Of a stretch of 64,000 nucleotides of DNA, positions 42,519 through 53,218 are shown in pieces. How positions within the stretch are numbered: position 1 is the first letter of the stretch; every line of letters starts with the position of its first letter. The position numbers were made by a program, and so were the translations under genes. A model generated the notes under the pieces. That model was not told where the DNA came from and made no database searches. It was given only the letters and a program-made list of their open reading frames with translations. Origin of the DNA: Candidatus Centipeda massiliensis (lineage in GTDB: Bacteria; Bacillota; Negativicutes; Selenomonadales; Selenomonadaceae); contig NZ_LT985754.1 of the NCBI RefSeq assembly GCF_900290285.1, forward strand, positions 779,364 through 843,363, given 5' to 3'.

Positions 42519-43346
42519 GTGGCAGTAAAGAGTTTTAAGCCGTATTCTGCCGGCAGACGCTTCATGACGGTCTCTTCCTTCGATGAGATCACAACGGACA
42601 AGCCGGAGAAGTCCCTCACCGTTCGCCTGACAAAGACGGGCGGGCGCAACCAGCAGGGCAAACTGACCGTGCGTCATCGCGGCGGCGGTCACAAGCGGCT
42701 CTATCGCATCATCGACTTCAAGCGTACGAAGGACGGCATCCCCGCCCGCGTCGCAACGATTGAGTACGATCCGAACCGCAGCGCACGCATTGCGCTTCTG
42801 AACTATGCAGATGGCGAAAAGCGCTACATCCTCGCACCGAACGGTCTGAAGGTCGGCGATGTTGTGGAGTCGGGTGCCGAGGCTGACATCAAGCCGGGCA
42901 ACGCGCTTCCGCTGAAGAATATCCCGCTCGGTACGGTCATTCATGCCGTCGAGCTCAAGATCGGCAAGGGCGCGCAGCTCGTCCGCAGTGCGGGCACGTC
43001 CGCGCAGCTCATGGCGAAGGAAGGCGACTACGCGCTCCTCCGCATGCCGTCCGGCGAGATCCGCCGCGTGCACATCAACTGCCGTGCGACGATTGGTCAG
43101 GTCGGCAACCTCGAGCATGAGAATATCACCATCGGCAAGGCAGGCCGCAGCCGCTGGCTCGGACGCCGTCCGGAGACGCGCGGTATTGCGATGAACCCGA
43201 ATGACCATCCGCACGGCGGCGGCGAGGGTCGTTCGCCGGTCGGACGCAAGAGCCCGATGACGAAGTGGGGCAAGATTGCGATGGGCAAGAAGACGCGCCG
43301 CAAGAAGAAGGCGTCGAATCGTTTGATTGTTCACCGCCGTAAGTAA
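42519..43346 (+). CDS. rplB: 50S ribosomal protein L2
   Basis: A 275-residue L2 ([36 protein letters not shown]; the conserved histidine loop [19 protein letters not shown]). Start GTG at 42519 after AAAGGGAGG. A 220-base gap holding element FB-5 follows, unlike the tight spacing elsewhere in the cluster. Confidence 0.97.
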   Translation: MAVKSFKPYSAGRRFMTVSSFDEITTDKPEKSLTVRLTKTGGRNQQGKLTVRHRGGGHKRLYRIIDFKRTKDGIPARVATIEYDPNRSARIALLNYADGEKRYILAPNGLKVGDVVESGAEADIKPGNALPLKNIPLGTVIHAVELKIGKGAQLVRSAGTSAQLMAKEGDYALLRMPSGEIRRVHINCRATIGQVGNLEHENITIGKAGRSRWLGRRPETRGIAMNPNDHPHGGGEGRSPVGRKSPMTKWGKIAMGKKTRRKKKASNRLIVHRRK

Positions 43347-43348
43347 TC

Positions 43349-43494
43349 GGCTCATGCGTCAGGACACCCGCCTTGGGCATCTTTTCCGCCCTGTCTGCGG
43401 AGAGCAAATCCTCCACATAGCATATCTATGCGTCCGGTTTGCTCCCTTGACAGAACGAAAAATCTGCGCCAACTCGGGCGTCCCCTAGGAAGCC
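43349..43494 (-). mobile_element. foldback element FB-5, diverged and reversed, between rplB and rpsS
   Basis: A 146-bp variant in the opposite orientation to the other copies. The core (on the minus strand GCGCAGATTTTTCGTTCTGTC, GCAAACCGGACGCATAG, CTATGTGGAGGATTTGC) is clearly shared, while the ends (GGCTTCCTAGGGG and its partner GGCTCATGCGTCAGG) have diverged, although still inverted to each other. No target duplication is recognisable. It may be an older insertion or a separate subfamily. Confidence 0.75.
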
Positions 43495-43565
43495 GTATTA
43501 GCATCGCAACTTGCAGATAGAACCATCGCCGAACCGCATCGCGTTCGGCGAAAGGAGGAAAAACT

Positions 43566-43847
43566 TTGTCAAGATCGATTAAGAAAGGGCCTTTCGTCGC
43601 AGAGAGCCTGATGAAGAAGATCGATGCGCTCAACGAAAAGAACGAGAAGAAGGTTGTGCGCACATGGTCGCGCAGCTCGACGATCTTCCCGGATTTCGTC
43701 GGCCACACGATCGCTGTCCATGACGGACGCAAGCATGTCCCCGTCTACGTTACGGAGGATATGGTCGGACATAAGCTCGGCGAGTTTGCGCCGACACGTA
43801 CATTCAAGGGTCACGCGGGCGAAGAGCGCAAGACCTCGCTGCGCTGA
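43566..43847 (+). CDS. rpsS: 30S ribosomal protein S19
   Basis: A 93-residue S19 ([40 protein letters not shown]). Start TTG at 43566 following AAAGGAGG. Confidence 0.97.
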   Translation: MSRSIKKGPFVAESLMKKIDALNEKNEKKVVRTWSRSSTIFPDFVGHTIAVHDGRKHVPVYVTEDMVGHKLGEFAPTRTFKGHAGEERKTSLR

Positions 43848-43865
43848 TAGAGAGGAGGACGATTC

Positions 43866-44204
43866 GTGGCACAGGAAGTAAAGGCTACCGCCAAATACAT
43901 CCGCATCGCACCGCGCAAGGTTCGCATCGTAATGAACCTCGTGCGCGGCAAGAGCGTTGCTGACGCTCTCGCGATCCTGAAGTTCACGCCGAAGGTCGGC
44001 GCGGACGCCGTGGAGAAGGTGCTCCGCTCTGCCATCGCAAACGCAGAGAACAACTTCGACATGGATGTGGATCGACTGTTCATTTCCTCAGCTTTCGTTG
44101 ACCAGGGGCCGACCCTGAAGCGCATTCATCCGCGTTCGCGTGGACAGGCGTTCAAGATTTTGAAGCACACGTCCCACATCACGGTTGCCGTAAACGAAAA
44201 GTAA
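43866..44204 (+). CDS. rplV: 50S ribosomal protein L22
   Basis: A 112-residue L22 ([20 protein letters not shown]; the tunnel hairpin [18 protein letters not shown]). Macrolide-resistance loop looks wild type. Start GTG at 43866 after GAGGAGGAC. Confidence 0.97.
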   Translation: MAQEVKATAKYIRIAPRKVRIVMNLVRGKSVADALAILKFTPKVGADAVEKVLRSAIANAENNFDMDVDRLFISSAFVDQGPTLKRIHPRSRGQAFKILKHTSHITVAVNEK

Positions 44205-44220
44205 TAGGGAGGGAAACAGT

Positions 44221-44892
44221 TTGGGTCAGAAAGTAAATCCCCATGGCATTCGCCTTGGCATCGTCAAGGACTGGGATGCCCGCTGGTATGCAGACAAGGA
44301 TTTCGCGCAGAATCTGCATGAGGACATCAAGATTCGCGATTACCTCAAGAAGAGCCTCCAGACCGCAGGTGTTCCCCGCGTGGAGACGGAGCGCAGCAAG
44401 AACCGCCTGAAGCTCACGATCCATACGGCAAAGCCGGGCATGGTCATCGGACGCGGCGGCTCGGGCATTGAGCAGATCAAAGAGGGACTCAAGAACCTCA
44501 CGGATAAGCGCGTTGACATCAATATCGCAGAGATTAAGCAGCCGGATCTCGACGCGACGCTTGTCGCAGAGAACATTGCGGCACAGCTTGAGCGCCGCAT
44601 TGCCTTCCGCCGCGCGATGAAGCAGGCGGTCGGCCGCACGATGCGCCTCGGTGCGAAGGGCATCAAGATCGCGGTCAGCGGTCGTCTTGGCGGTGCGGAA
44701 ATCGCACGCCGCGAGTCCTATCGCGAGGGCAGCATCCCCCTGCACACGCTGCGTGCAGACATCGACTATGGAACGGCTGAGGCGCACACGACCTACGGTC
44801 GCATCGGCATCAAGGTCTGGATCTTTAAGGGCGAGGTTCTCCCCGACAAGAAGCAGGCGCCGAAGAACGGTAAGGAAAGGAGCGAGGCGTAA
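44221..44892 (+). CDS. rpsC: 30S ribosomal protein S3
   Basis: A 223-residue S3 ([21 protein letters not shown] domain [38 protein letters not shown]). It lines the mRNA entry channel. Start TTG at 44221 after GGGAGGG. The stop overlaps the rplP ATG by one base. Confidence 0.97.
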   Translation: MGQKVNPHGIRLGIVKDWDARWYADKDFAQNLHEDIKIRDYLKKSLQTAGVPRVETERSKNRLKLTIHTAKPGMVIGRGGSGIEQIKEGLKNLTDKRVDINIAEIKQPDLDATLVAENIAAQLERRIAFRRAMKQAVGRTMRLGAKGIKIAVSGRLGGAEIARRESYREGSIPLHTLRADIDYGTAEAHTTYGRIGIKVWIFKGEVLPDKKQAPKNGKERSEA

Positions 44893-45329
44893 TGTTACTC
44901 CCAAAGCGCGTTAAATACCGCAAGCAGTTCCGCGGACGCATGAAGGGCAAGGCACAGCGCGGCAATACGGTCAGCCACGGCCAGTATGGTCTCGTCGCTC
45001 TGGAGCCGGCATGGATCACGAACCGCCAGATCGAGGCTGCGCGTATCGCGATGACGCGTTACATCAAGCGCGGCGGTAAGGTCTGGATCAAGATTTTCCC
45101 GGACAAGCCGGTCACGGCGAAGCCGGCGGAGACCCGCATGGGTTCCGGCAAGGGCTCGCCTGAGTACTGGGTCGCCGTCGTGAAGCCGGGTCGCGTTCTC
45201 TTTGAGATGGACGGCGTGGCACGCGATGTTGCGGCAGAGGCGATGCGTCTTGCAGGACACAAGCTGCCGATCAAGACGAAGTTCGTCGTACGCGAAGAAT
45301 TAGAGGGCGGTGAAGTGAATGAAGGTTGA
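44892..45329 (+). CDS. rplP: 50S ribosomal protein L16
   Basis: A 145-residue L16 ([40 protein letters not shown]). The reading frame ends 11 bases inside rpmC, an overlap frequent in this cluster. Confidence 0.97.
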   Translation: MLLPKRVKYRKQFRGRMKGKAQRGNTVSHGQYGLVALEPAWITNRQIEAARIAMTRYIKRGGKVWIKIFPDKPVTAKPAETRMGSGKGSPEYWVAVVKPGRVLFEMDGVARDVAAEAMRLAGHKLPIKTKFVVREELEGGEVNEG

Positions 45330-45510
45330 TGAGATCCGCGGTCTGAGTGCCGACGAGCTCACGGAAAAACTCGCGTCGCTCAAGGAGGAACTCTTTGGCC
45401 TCCGTTTCCAGCACGCGACCGGACAGCTCGACAACCCGATGCGTATCAAGGACGTAAAAAAGACGATTGCCCGCATCAAGACCATTCAGCGTGAGCAGGC
45501 CAACGCCTAA
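45319..45510 (+). CDS. rpmC: 50S ribosomal protein L29
   Basis: A 63-residue two-helix protein ([47 protein letters not shown]). Overlaps rplP by 11 bases. Confidence 0.96.
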   Translation: MKVDEIRGLSADELTEKLASLKEELFGLRFQHATGQLDNPMRIKDVKKTIARIKTIQREQANA

Positions 45511-45559
45511 TCATTACGGACATTCGTACAGATACGCAGAAGGAAGGAGGCTCACTTAG

Positions 45560-45817
45560 ATGAGCGATAGAAACGTACGCAAAGTGAGAGTCGGCAAGGT
45601 CGTGTCGGACAAGATGGACAAGACCGTTGTCGTTGCTGTCGAGGAGCTCGAGCAGCACAAGATGTATAAGAAGCCGGTTAAGAAGACGGTGAAGTTCCAC
45701 GCGCATGACGAAAAGAACGACGCACATGTCGGCGACCGTGTCTCCATCATGGAGACGCGCCCGCTCTCGAAGACGAAGCGCTGGCGCGTGGTCGAAGTCA
45801 TCGAGCGCGCGAAGTAA
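45560..45817 (+). CDS. rpsQ: 30S ribosomal protein S17
   Basis: An 85-residue OB-fold protein ([40 protein letters not shown]). AAGGAAGGAGG lies 11 bases before the start. Confidence 0.97.
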   Translation: MSDRNVRKVRVGKVVSDKMDKTVVVAVEELEQHKMYKKPVKKTVKFHAHDEKNDAHVGDRVSIMETRPLSKTKRWRVVEVIERAK

Positions 45818-45832
45818 GGAGGAACAGAATCA

Positions 45833-46201
45833 ATGATACAGCAGGAAACAATCCTGAATGTCGGCGATAACACAGGAGCGAAGGAAATCCTCTGCATTCG
45901 CGTACTGGGCGGCTCGTACCGCAAGTATGCCAACATCGGCGATGTTATCGTCGCCTCCGTCAAGGCAGCAGCACCGGGCGGCACGGTGAAGAAGGGCGAC
46001 GTCGTCAAGGCGGTTGTCGTCCGCAGCGTCAAGGGGCTGCGCCGTCCGGACGGTTCCTATATCCGCTTTGACGAGAATGCGGCCGTCATCATCAAGGATG
46101 ACCACACGCCGCGCGGAACGCGTATTTTCGGACCTGTCGCACGCGAGCTGCGCGAGAAGGATTTTATGAAGATCGTCTCGCTCGCGCCCGAAGTTCTTTA
46201 A
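45833..46201 (+). CDS. rplN: 50S ribosomal protein L14
   Basis: A 122-residue L14 ([60 protein letters not shown]). Length and ends are standard for bacteria. Confidence 0.98.
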   Translation: MIQQETILNVGDNTGAKEILCIRVLGGSYRKYANIGDVIVASVKAAAPGGTVKKGDVVKAVVVRSVKGLRRPDGSYIRFDENAAVIIKDDHTPRGTRIFGPVARELREKDFMKIVSLAPEVL

Positions 46202-46216
46202 GGAGGAGGTGTTATT

Positions 46217-46543
46217 TTGTCGCTGGCAAAACTGAACGTCAAGAAGGGCGATACGGTCGTCGTTCTTTCCGGTAAGGATAAGGGAAAGCAGGGCAAGGTC
46301 ATCGAGGCTCAGCCGAAGAAGGGCAAGGTCATCGTCGAGGGCGTCAACAAGGTGAAGCGCCATACGAAGCCAAGCCAGAGTGCTCCGCAGGGCGGTATTA
46401 TCACGAAGGAAGCACCGCTCTATGCGTCGAAGGTGCAGCTTGTATGCCCCGCGTGCGGCAAGGCAACGCGCGTTGCCCATCGCATCATCGGTGAGCGCAA
46501 GGTGCGCGCCTGCAAGAAGTGCGGCGAGCCGATCGAGCAGTAA
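46217..46543 (+). CDS. rplX: 50S ribosomal protein L24, with zinc-ribbon tail
   Basis: A 108-residue L24 with KOW motif [20 protein letters not shown]. The C-terminal part has two cysteine pairs, CPACGK and CKKCGE, about 20 residues apart, which would form a zinc ribbon; several Firmicute L24 proteins have lost these cysteines. Start TTG at 46217 after AGGAGGAGG. Confidence 0.96.
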   Translation: MSLAKLNVKKGDTVVVLSGKDKGKQGKVIEAQPKKGKVIVEGVNKVKRHTKPSQSAPQGGIITKEAPLYASKVQLVCPACGKATRVAHRIIGERKVRACKKCGEPIEQ

Positions 46544-46570
46544 GATTCGCGGAAAGGAGGAATACGCAAA

Positions 46571-47110
46571 GTGGAAAGACTCAAGGAAAAGTATCAAAAG
46601 GAAGTTGCACCTGCCCTTACGGAAAAGTTCGGCTATAAGAACGTCATGCAGCTCCCGAAGGTCGAGAAGATCATCATCAACATGGGTGTTGGCGAGGCCG
46701 TCGGCAATCCGAAGGCACTCGATGCCGCTGTGACGGATCTCACCGCCATCGCAGGTCAGAAGCCCCAGCTCACGCGCGCGAAGAAGTCGCTTGCCGCGTG
46801 GAAGCTGCGCGAGGGCATGCCGATTGGCTGCAAGGTTACGCTGCGCGGCACGCGTATGTACCAGTTCCTCGACAAGTTCATGAATGTCGCACTTCCGCGC
46901 GTCCGCGATTTCCGTGGGGTCAGCGAGAAGGCGTTCGACGGCCGCGGCAACTATGCCGTAGGTCTGCGCGAGCAGCTCATCTTCCCCGAAATTGACTACG
47001 ACAAGATCGACAAGATCCGCGGCATGAACATCGTCATCGTTACGAGCGCGCATACGGACGAAGAGGCCAAAGAGCTCCTCCGTCTCATGGGTATGCCGTT
47101 CCGCGCGTAA
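46571..47110 (+). CDS. rplE: 50S ribosomal protein L5
   Basis: A 179-residue L5 ([52 protein letters not shown]). It contacts 5S rRNA and the P-site tRNA. Start GTG at 46571 after AAAGGAGG. Confidence 0.97.
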   Translation: MERLKEKYQKEVAPALTEKFGYKNVMQLPKVEKIIINMGVGEAVGNPKALDAAVTDLTAIAGQKPQLTRAKKSLAAWKLREGMPIGCKVTLRGTRMYQFLDKFMNVALPRVRDFRGVSEKAFDGRGNYAVGLREQLIFPEIDYDKIDKIRGMNIVIVTSAHTDEEAKELLRLMGMPFRA

Positions 47111-47129
47111 CGGGCAAGGAGGAACAACT

Positions 47130-47315
47130 GTGGCAAAGAAGGCAATGATTGAGAAGTGGAGCAAAGAGCCCAAGTTCTCGACACGCAAGTATAACCGCTG
47201 CAAGATCTGCGGACGTCCGCACGGCTACATCCGCAAGTTCGATATGTGCCGTATCTGCTTCCGCGAGCAGAGTTACAAGGGCGCCATCCCTGGTGTAACG
47301 AAGGCAAGCTGGTAA
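47130..47315 (+). CDS. rpsN: 30S ribosomal protein S14, zinc-binding short type
   Basis: A 61-residue S14 of the C+ type. Zinc ligands are in [12 protein letters not shown] and MCRICFREQ. The protein starts [16 protein letters not shown] from GTG at 47130 (AAGGAGG upstream) and ends GVTKASW. Firmicutes often carry a second, zinc-free S14 elsewhere. Confidence 0.97.
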   Translation: MAKKAMIEKWSKEPKFSTRKYNRCKICGRPHGYIRKFDMCRICFREQSYKGAIPGVTKASW

Positions 47316-47345
47316 TAACGATAGCAAAAAGGAGGATATCGATTC

Positions 47346-47744
47346 ATGGCAATGACTGATCCTATTGCAGATATGCTGACCCGCATCCGCAACGCGAACT
47401 CGGTCTACCACGAGAGCGTGGCGATCCCTGGGTCAAAGGTCAAGACGGCAATCGCCGAAGTCTTGAAAAAGGAAGGCTTCATCAAGGACTACTCCTTCCA
47501 GGAGGACGGCAAGCAGGGCGTCCTCACCGTCACGCTGAAGTATGGAGCGAAGCGTGAGCACGTCATCTCCGGTCTGAAGCGCGTTTCAAAGCCCGGACTT
47601 CGCCAGTATGCAAAGCACGATGCGCTCCCGCGTGTCTATGGTGGCCTTGGTATCTCTGTGATCTCCACGTCGAAGGGGATCATGAGCGACAAGGATGCCC
47701 GCAAGGCTGGTCTCGGCGGCGAAGTGCTCGCATTCGTATGGTAA
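47346..47744 (+). CDS. rpsH: 30S ribosomal protein S8
   Basis: A 132-residue S8 ([49 protein letters not shown] at the end). In other bacteria S8 represses the spc operon. Confidence 0.97.
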   Translation: MAMTDPIADMLTRIRNANSVYHESVAIPGSKVKTAIAEVLKKEGFIKDYSFQEDGKQGVLTVTLKYGAKREHVISGLKRVSKPGLRQYAKHDALPRVYGGLGISVISTSKGIMSDKDARKAGLGGEVLAFVW

Positions 47745-47766
47745 TGCACAGGCAGGAGGTGTAACA

Positions 47767-48318
47767 ATGTCAAGAATTGGAAGAGCACCGATTCACATTC
47801 CGTCTGGCGTTACCGTCACGGTCGGTGCGGATAATCTCGTGAAAGTGAAGGGCCCGAAGGGCGAGCTTTCGCGCGAGATCCATCCGGATATGAAAATAAC
47901 CGTCGAGGATGGTGTCGTTACCGTCATCCGTCCTTCGGACGATAAAATGCACAGGTCGCTCCACGGCCTCTCGCGCACGCTCATCAACAACATGGTGGTC
48001 GGCGTGTCGGAGGGGTTCACGAAGACCCTTGAGATCAGCGGCGTCGGCTATCGTGCAGCAAAGCAGGGCAAGAACCTGAACCTCTCGCTCGGCTTCTCGC
48101 ACCCCGTTGTCGTTGAGCCGCCCGAGGGCATCACGTTTGAGTGCCCCTCTGCTACGGTCATCACGATCTCCGGCATAAATAAGGAAGTCGTCGGTCAGAC
48201 CGCAGCCGAGATCCGCGCGCATCGTGAGCCGGAGCCGTACAAGGGCAAGGGCATCAAGTACGCCGGAGAGCATGTCCGCCGCAAGGAAGGCAAAGCCGGC
48301 GCGAAGGGCAAGAAATAA
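47767..48318 (+). CDS. rplF: 50S ribosomal protein L6
   Basis: A 183-residue L6 ([60 protein letters not shown]). ATG at 47767 after GGAGGTGT is chosen; a longer frame from 47695 would overlap rpsH by 50 bases. Confidence 0.97.
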   Translation: MSRIGRAPIHIPSGVTVTVGADNLVKVKGPKGELSREIHPDMKITVEDGVVTVIRPSDDKMHRSLHGLSRTLINNMVVGVSEGFTKTLEISGVGYRAAKQGKNLNLSLGFSHPVVVEPPEGITFECPSATVITISGINKEVVGQTAAEIRAHREPEPYKGKGIKYAGEHVRRKEGKAGAKGKK

Positions 48319-48339
48319 GAAGGAGAGGAGTGACACACT

Positions 48340-48699
48340 GTGCTTATCAAGCAGGATAAGAATAAGGCGCGCCAGAAGCGCCATCTGCGCGTGCGCAATC
48401 ACATTGCGGGGACGGCGGCTCGTCCGCGCCTCAATGTATTCCGCAGCCTGAAGAACATCTACGCACAGATCATCGACGATGAAAAGGGCGTGACGCTCGT
48501 CTCCGCGAGCTCCAAGGACAAGGACTTCTCCCAGTACGGCGGCAACGTCGAGGCGGCAAAGGCAATCGGCGCCGCTGTTGCGAAGAAGGCTCTGGAGAAG
48601 GGGATCACCGAGGTCGTTTTTGATCGCGGCGGCTACATCTATCATGGCCGCGTCGCTGCTCTCGCTGAGGCGGCACGCGAAGCCGGACTCAAATTCTAA
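48340..48699 (+). CDS. rplR: 50S ribosomal protein L18
   Basis: A 119-residue L18 that binds 5S rRNA ([40 protein letters not shown], end AGLKF). Start GTG at 48340; GGAGAGG precedes it. Confidence 0.97.
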   Translation: MLIKQDKNKARQKRHLRVRNHIAGTAARPRLNVFRSLKNIYAQIIDDEKGVTLVSASSKDKDFSQYGGNVEAAKAIGAAVAKKALEKGITEVVFDRGGYIYHGRVAALAEAAREAGLKF

Positions 48700-48711
48700 A
48701 GGAGGGAAAGC

Positions 48712-49221
48712 ATGGCTAGACATAACAACGAAAACGAGACGCCGGAGTTTGAAGAGCGTGTCGTATTCATCAATCGCGTATCGAAGGTTGTCAAGGGCGG
48801 CCGACGCTCCTCCTTCAGCGCACTTGTTGTCGTCGGCAACAAGAAAGGCAAGGTTGGCTTCGGCATGGGCAAGGCTGCTGAGGTGCCGGAGGCAATCCGC
48901 AAGGGTGTCGAGGACGCAAAGAAGAGCCTCATCGAGGTACCGCTGCGCGAGGAGCGCACGATTCCGCACGAGATCACGGGGATCTTTGGTGCCGGCCGCG
49001 TGCTGCTGAAGCCCGCCGCCAAAGGTACCGGCGTCATTGCCGGCGGCCCGGCGCGTGCTGTCTTGGAGCTTGCGGGCGTGCGTGACATCCTCACGAAGTC
49101 GCTCGGCTCGTCCAACCCGAACAACATGGTGCGCGCGACGATGGAAGGTCTCATCGGCCTCAAGAACCCCGCCGATGTGGCAGCACTCCGCGGCAAGACC
49201 GTGCGCGAGATTTTTGGCTGA
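48712..49221 (+). CDS. rpsE: 30S ribosomal protein S5
   Basis: A 169-residue S5 ([60 protein letters not shown]). Start ATG after AGGAGGG. Confidence 0.97.
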   Translation: MARHNNENETPEFEERVVFINRVSKVVKGGRRSSFSALVVVGNKKGKVGFGMGKAAEVPEAIRKGVEDAKKSLIEVPLREERTIPHEITGIFGAGRVLLKPAAKGTGVIAGGPARAVLELAGVRDILTKSLGSSNPNNMVRATMEGLIGLKNPADVAALRGKTVREIFG

Positions 49222-49236
49222 TAAGGAGGAACGAAC

Positions 49237-49422
49237 ATGGCAAAAGTCAGAGTAACGCTGACGCGCAGCTTGATCGGTCGTCCTGAGACGCAGCGCAAGA
49301 CTGTGAAATCGCTCGGACTGCGCAAGCGCAACTCCGTTACCGAGCTTCCCGACACGCCCGCCGTGCGTGGGCAGCTTCACAAGGTCTCCCACCTCATCAC
49401 GGTGGAAGAGATTGCAGATTGA
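49237..49422 (+). CDS. rpmD: 50S ribosomal protein L30
   Basis: A 61-residue L30 ([40 protein letters not shown], the rest [12 protein letters not shown]). Confidence 0.96.
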   Translation: MAKVRVTLTRSLIGRPETQRKTVKSLGLRKRNSVTELPDTPAVRGQLHKVSHLITVEEIAD

Positions 49423-49441
49423 AGAGGGGAGGCTAGAATCT

Positions 49442-49885
49442 ATGAAACTGCATGAATTACAGCCCGCTGAGGGCTCGCGTAAGACGACGAAGCGCGTCGG
49501 CCGCGGCATCGGCTCGGGTATGGGCAAGACCTCGACGCGCGGCATGAAGGGACAGAAATCCCGTGCCGGCGGCGGTGTCCGCAGCGGCTTTGAGGGCGGT
49601 CAGATGCCTCTCTACCGTCGTCTTCCGAAGCGCGGCTTCAAGAACGTATGGGCAAAGACCTTTGCCGAGGTGAACGTCGGCAGCCTGAACTGCTTCGAGG
49701 ACGGTGCGACGGTCGATCCCGTTGCGCTCATCGAGGCGGGCATCCTCAAGAACGTTCGTGACGGTATCCGCATCCTTGGCGATGGCGAACTCACGGCAAA
49801 GAACCTCACCGTTCGCGCGCAGGGCTTTACGCAGGGCGCGGCGGAGAAAATTGCAGCGGCAGGCGGCAAAGTCGAGGTGATCTAA
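49442..49885 (+). CDS. rplO: 50S ribosomal protein L15
   Basis: A 147-residue L15 ([54 protein letters not shown]). Start ATG at 49442 after GGGGAGG; a frame from 49367 overlapping rpmD is rejected. secY begins 1 base after its stop. Confidence 0.97.
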   Translation: MKLHELQPAEGSRKTTKRVGRGIGSGMGKTSTRGMKGQKSRAGGGVRSGFEGGQMPLYRRLPKRGFKNVWAKTFAEVNVGSLNCFEDGATVDPVALIEAGILKNVRDGIRILGDGELTAKNLTVRAQGFTQGAAEKIAAAGGKVEVI

Positions 49886-49886
49886 G

Positions 49887-51143
49887 GTGCTCGATGCCCT
49901 TGGAAATATCTTTCGCATTCCGGAACTTCGACAGAAGATCGTATTCACCCTCATCATGTTCGCCATATTCCGCATGGGGACGCATATCCCCGTGCCCGGC
50001 GTCGATCCGACGGCGATTGAGCAGCTCTTTGCACAGGGCACGCTGTTCGGCCTCCTCGATCTCTTTTCGGGAGGTGCGTTCAGCAAGTTCTCCATCTTTG
50101 CGATGAGCATTACGCCCTACATCAACGCCGCCATCATCATCCAGCTGCTCAACGTCGTTGTACCGACGCTTGAGCAGTGGTCAAAGGAAGGCGCGGAGGG
50201 GCATAAGAAGACGACGAAGGTCACGAGGTACCTCACGGTTGCACTCGCATTCTTTCAAGCGATCGGCATGTCGATCGGTCTCAAGACTGCGATCCTCAAC
50301 CCGAACCCCGTGAACATCCTCATCATTGCCATTACGCTCACAGCGGGGACGGTATTCCTCATGTGGCTGGGCGAGCAGATCACGGCAAACGGCGTCGGCA
50401 ACGGCATCTCGCTGATCATCTTTGCCGGTATCGTCGCGGCACTGCCGAAGAACATCGGCATGATTTACTCCTACCTCAAGGCGGGTACGATCAGCTACTT
50501 CAGCGTGTTCGCGTTTGCCGTCATCGCGCTTGCAATGATCGTCTTTGTCATTCACATCGAGACGGGGTTTCGCCGCGTTCCGATCACGTATGCAAAACGC
50601 CTTGTCGGCGGGCGCGTGGGGAGCGGACATTCGAGCCACATCCCGTTTAAGGTAAATCAGGCGGGGGTTATCCCGATCATCTTTGCCTCGTCGGTGCTCA
50701 TGTTCCCCATCACGGTGGCACAGTTCATCGACGTTCCGTGGGTCAAGACGGCGGCGACGTATCTGGAGTGGGGCAAACCACTGCAGACCACGCTCTATGT
50801 TTTGATGATTATCTTCTTCACCTATTTCTACACTTCGGTCACGGTGAAGATTCCGGATATGGCAGACAACCTAAAGAAGTACGGCGGCTTTGTGCCGGGG
50901 CTTCGTCCCGGACAGGCGACGGCGGATTATCTTGACTACGTGCTGACGCGCATCACGCTCGCGGGGGCATTCTTCCTCGCATTTATCGCTGTGCTTCCCA
51001 ATCTGATTGCGGATGCAACGCACATTCAGGGCGTGTACTTCGGCGGCACGGCACTCCTCATCGTCGTTGGCGTTGCTCTCCAGACGATGAAGCAGATCGA
51101 GTCGATGGTTGTCATGCGCCACTACGAAGGCTTTATGAAATAA
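49887..51143 (+). CDS. secY: protein translocase subunit SecY
   Basis: A 418-residue, ten-helix inner-membrane channel for Sec export, through which TpsA, TpsB and other signal-peptide proteins must pass. Motifs: RMGTHIPVPGVDPTAIEQ, FSIFAMSITPYINAAIIIQL with the plug region, GNGISLIIFAGIVA, and FTYFYTSVTVKIPDMADNLKK. Start GTG at 49887, one base after the rplO stop. Confidence 0.97.
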   Translation: MLDALGNIFRIPELRQKIVFTLIMFAIFRMGTHIPVPGVDPTAIEQLFAQGTLFGLLDLFSGGAFSKFSIFAMSITPYINAAIIIQLLNVVVPTLEQWSKEGAEGHKKTTKVTRYLTVALAFFQAIGMSIGLKTAILNPNPVNILIIAITLTAGTVFLMWLGEQITANGVGNGISLIIFAGIVAALPKNIGMIYSYLKAGTISYFSVFAFAVIALAMIVFVIHIETGFRRVPITYAKRLVGGRVGSGHSSHIPFKVNQAGVIPIIFASSVLMFPITVAQFIDVPWVKTAATYLEWGKPLQTTLYVLMIIFFTYFYTSVTVKIPDMADNLKKYGGFVPGLRPGQATADYLDYVLTRITLAGAFFLAFIAVLPNLIADATHIQGVYFGGTALLIVVGVALQTMKQIESMVVMRHYEGFMK

Positions 51144-51158
51144 TTGTGGAGGAACAAT

Positions 51159-51803
51159 ATGCACATCATTTTGATGGGACCCCCGGGTGCCGGCAAGGGC
51201 ACACAGGCGGCAAACCTTGTAAAACGCTACGGTATTCTGCATATCTCCACGGGTGATATGTTTCGTGAAGCCGTAAAAGAGGGCACTCCGCTTGGCAAAG
51301 AGGCGAAGTCCTATATGGACGCGGGCAAGCTTGTCCCCGATGAGGTGACAATCGGCATTGTGCGCGAGCGTCTCAGTAAGCCGGACTGCCAGAAAGGCTT
51401 TATCCTGGACGGCTTTCCGCGCACCGTCGAGCAGGCAGATGCACTCAATGAAATCCTTGCGGGTAACGGAATTAAACTCACGGGCGTCCTCAACATCAAC
51501 GTCCCGGCTGCCGATCTCATCGAGCGTGCCGTTGGCCGCCGCATCTGCAAGAGCTGCGGACACTCCTTCCATGTGAAGTTCAATCCAACCAAGGTTGAGG
51601 GTGTCTGCGATGACTGCGGCGGTGCGACCTATCAGCGTGCCGACGACAGCGAGGAGACCATGAAGAGCCGTCTTTCCGTCTATGAATCCTCCACGCGCCC
51701 CTTGATCGAGTACTACAAGAAGGCGGGCGTTTACAAGGAGATCGACGGCAGACAGGACATCGCGAAGGTCGAGGCGGATCTCGCCGCCGTCCTTGAGGCG
51801 TAA
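51159..51803 (+). CDS. adk: adenylate kinase
   Basis: A 214-residue kinase (ATP + AMP to 2 ADP). P-loop [16 protein letters not shown] site [25 protein letters not shown]. It has the long LID with four cysteines (CKSCG and CDDCGG) that bind zinc, as usual in Firmicutes. ATG at 51159 follows GGAGG. The map gene that commonly comes next is missing; infA follows directly. Confidence 0.97.
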   Translation: MHIILMGPPGAGKGTQAANLVKRYGILHISTGDMFREAVKEGTPLGKEAKSYMDAGKLVPDEVTIGIVRERLSKPDCQKGFILDGFPRTVEQADALNEILAGNGIKLTGVLNINVPAADLIERAVGRRICKSCGHSFHVKFNPTKVEGVCDDCGGATYQRADDSEETMKSRLSVYESSTRPLIEYYKKAGVYKEIDGRQDIAKVEADLAAVLEA

Positions 51804-51821
51804 AAGGAGCGAAAGGGAAGT

Positions 51822-52040
51822 ATGTCAAAACAGGATGTCATCGAGGTAGAGGGAAGAGTCGTCGAGAAGCTTCCCAATGCGATGTTCCAGGTCGAGCTTG
51901 AGAACGGACACGTTGTCCTAGCTCATGTTTCCGGAAAGATACGCATGAACTTCATCCGTATTCTGCCGGGCGACAAGGTAACCATCGAACTCACCCCGTA
52001 CGATCTGACGCGTGGACGTATTACATACCGCTTCAAATAG
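51822..52040 (+). CDS. infA: translation initiation factor IF-1
   Basis: A 72-residue OB-fold factor ([50 protein letters not shown]) that occupies the A site during initiation. Followed by foldback element FB-6. Confidence 0.97.
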   Translation: MSKQDVIEVEGRVVEKLPNAMFQVELENGHVVLAHVSGKIRMNFIRILPGDKVTIELTPYDLTRGRITYRFK

Positions 52041-52051
52041 TCCTGAAAGGA

Positions 52052-52213
52052 GGAATCGCTGATAAAATGAAGTCCGTCAGATTGGTGCAGAATTTTTGTC
52101 CTGTCAAGGAAACAAACCGGACGCATAGCAAAAGGCTATGTGGAGGATTTGTTGACGATGGCAGGGCGAAAAGGATGTGCCAAGATGATGGCGCTGAATT
52201 TATTAGTGCTTCC
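52052..52213 (+). mobile_element. foldback element FB-6, between infA and rpmJ
   Basis: A 162-bp copy with ends GGAATCGCTGATAAA and TTTATTAGTGCTTCC and the standard core. No matching 4-bp flanks are seen (AGGA against TCTA), so the target duplication is lost or the copy moved by recombination. Same orientation as transcription. Confidence 0.87.
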
Positions 52214-52293
52214 TCTACTAGCCGAACCGCAAGTTTTGTGCTAGAATAGAAAAGATCGACTTGAACTTAGGGAGACGGAAGGAGGCAAGCGCA

Positions 52294-52407
52294 GTGAAGG
52301 TAAGACCGTCTGTCAAGAAAATCTGCGAGAAATGCAAGATCATCAAGCGCAAAGGCCGTGTTATGGTCATTTGCGAGAACCCGAAGCATAAACAAAGACA
52401 AGGATAA
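52294..52407 (+). CDS. rpmJ: 50S ribosomal protein L36
   Basis: A 37-residue protein, [20 protein letters not shown] followed by [17 protein letters not shown]. The zinc ligands are C11, C14, C27 and H32. Start GTG at 52294, 8 bases after GGAAGGAGG. Position between infA and rpsM is the standard one. Confidence 0.96.
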   Translation: MKVRPSVKKICEKCKIIKRKGRVMVICENPKHKQRQG

Positions 52408-52421
52408 AAGGAGGTGCACTT

Positions 52422-52790
52422 ATGGCACGTATTGCCGGTGTAGATTTGCCCCGTGACAAGAGAATTGAGATTTCCCTGACGTACATCTACGGAATTGGAC
52501 TCACGACCGCGAAGAAGCTGCTCGCGATTGCGAACGTGAACCCCGATACCCGTACGCGTGACCTCACGGAGGATGAAGTCGTTCGACTTCGTGATGCCAT
52601 CGACAAGAATGCCGTGGTGGAGGGCGACCTTCGCCGCGAAATTCAGATGAACATCAAGCGTCTCGTTGATATCGGCTGCTACCGTGGCCGCCGCCACCGT
52701 CTCGGCCTGCCTGTTCGCGGACAGAACACGAAGAACAACGCGCGCACGCGCAAGGGCCCGAAGAAGGCCGTTGCAGGCAAGAAAAAGTAA
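52422..52790 (+). CDS. rpsM: 30S ribosomal protein S13
   Basis: A 122-residue S13 ([32 protein letters not shown] helix-hairpin-helix, [20 protein letters not shown]). AAAGGAGGTG precedes the ATG. Confidence 0.98.
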   Translation: MARIAGVDLPRDKRIEISLTYIYGIGLTTAKKLLAIANVNPDTRTRDLTEDEVVRLRDAIDKNAVVEGDLRREIQMNIKRLVDIGCYRGRRHRLGLPVRGQNTKNNARTRKGPKKAVAGKKK

Positions 52791-52805
52791 AGGAGGCTTG
52801 TAGAG

Positions 52806-53198
52806 GTGGCTGTTAAGAAAACAACACGTTCCAAGAAAAAAGTTCGCAAGAACATAGAGTCGGGCGTTGCACATATCAGCTCGACATTCAATAATACGAT
52901 CGTCACGCTCACCGATAAGAGCGGCAATGCCCTCTCGTGGGCGAGCGCCGGCGGTCTCGGCTTCCGCGGCTCCCGCAAGAGCACGCCGTTTGCGGCACAG
53001 ATGGCTGCGGAGACGGCAGCAAAGGCTGCGATGGAGCACGGTCTGAAGTCCGTCGAAGTCTACGTCAAGGGACCCGGTGCAGGGCGTGAGGCGGCAATCC
53101 GCTCGCTGCAGGCAACCGGTCTCGAAGTCAACATGATCAAAGACGTGACTCCCATCCCGCACAACGGATGCCGTCCGCCGAAGCGTCGCCGCGTCTAA
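52806..53198 (+). CDS. rpsK: 30S ribosomal protein S11
   Basis: A 130-residue S11 ([55 protein letters not shown]). Start GTG at 52806 after AAAGGAGG. Confidence 0.98.
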   Translation: MAVKKTTRSKKKVRKNIESGVAHISSTFNNTIVTLTDKSGNALSWASAGGLGFRGSRKSTPFAAQMAAETAAKAAMEHGLKSVEVYVKGPGAGREAAIRSLQATGLEVNMIKDVTPIPHNGCRPPKRRRV

Positions 53199-53218
53199 CA
53201 GGAGGTGCATGAAACAAC

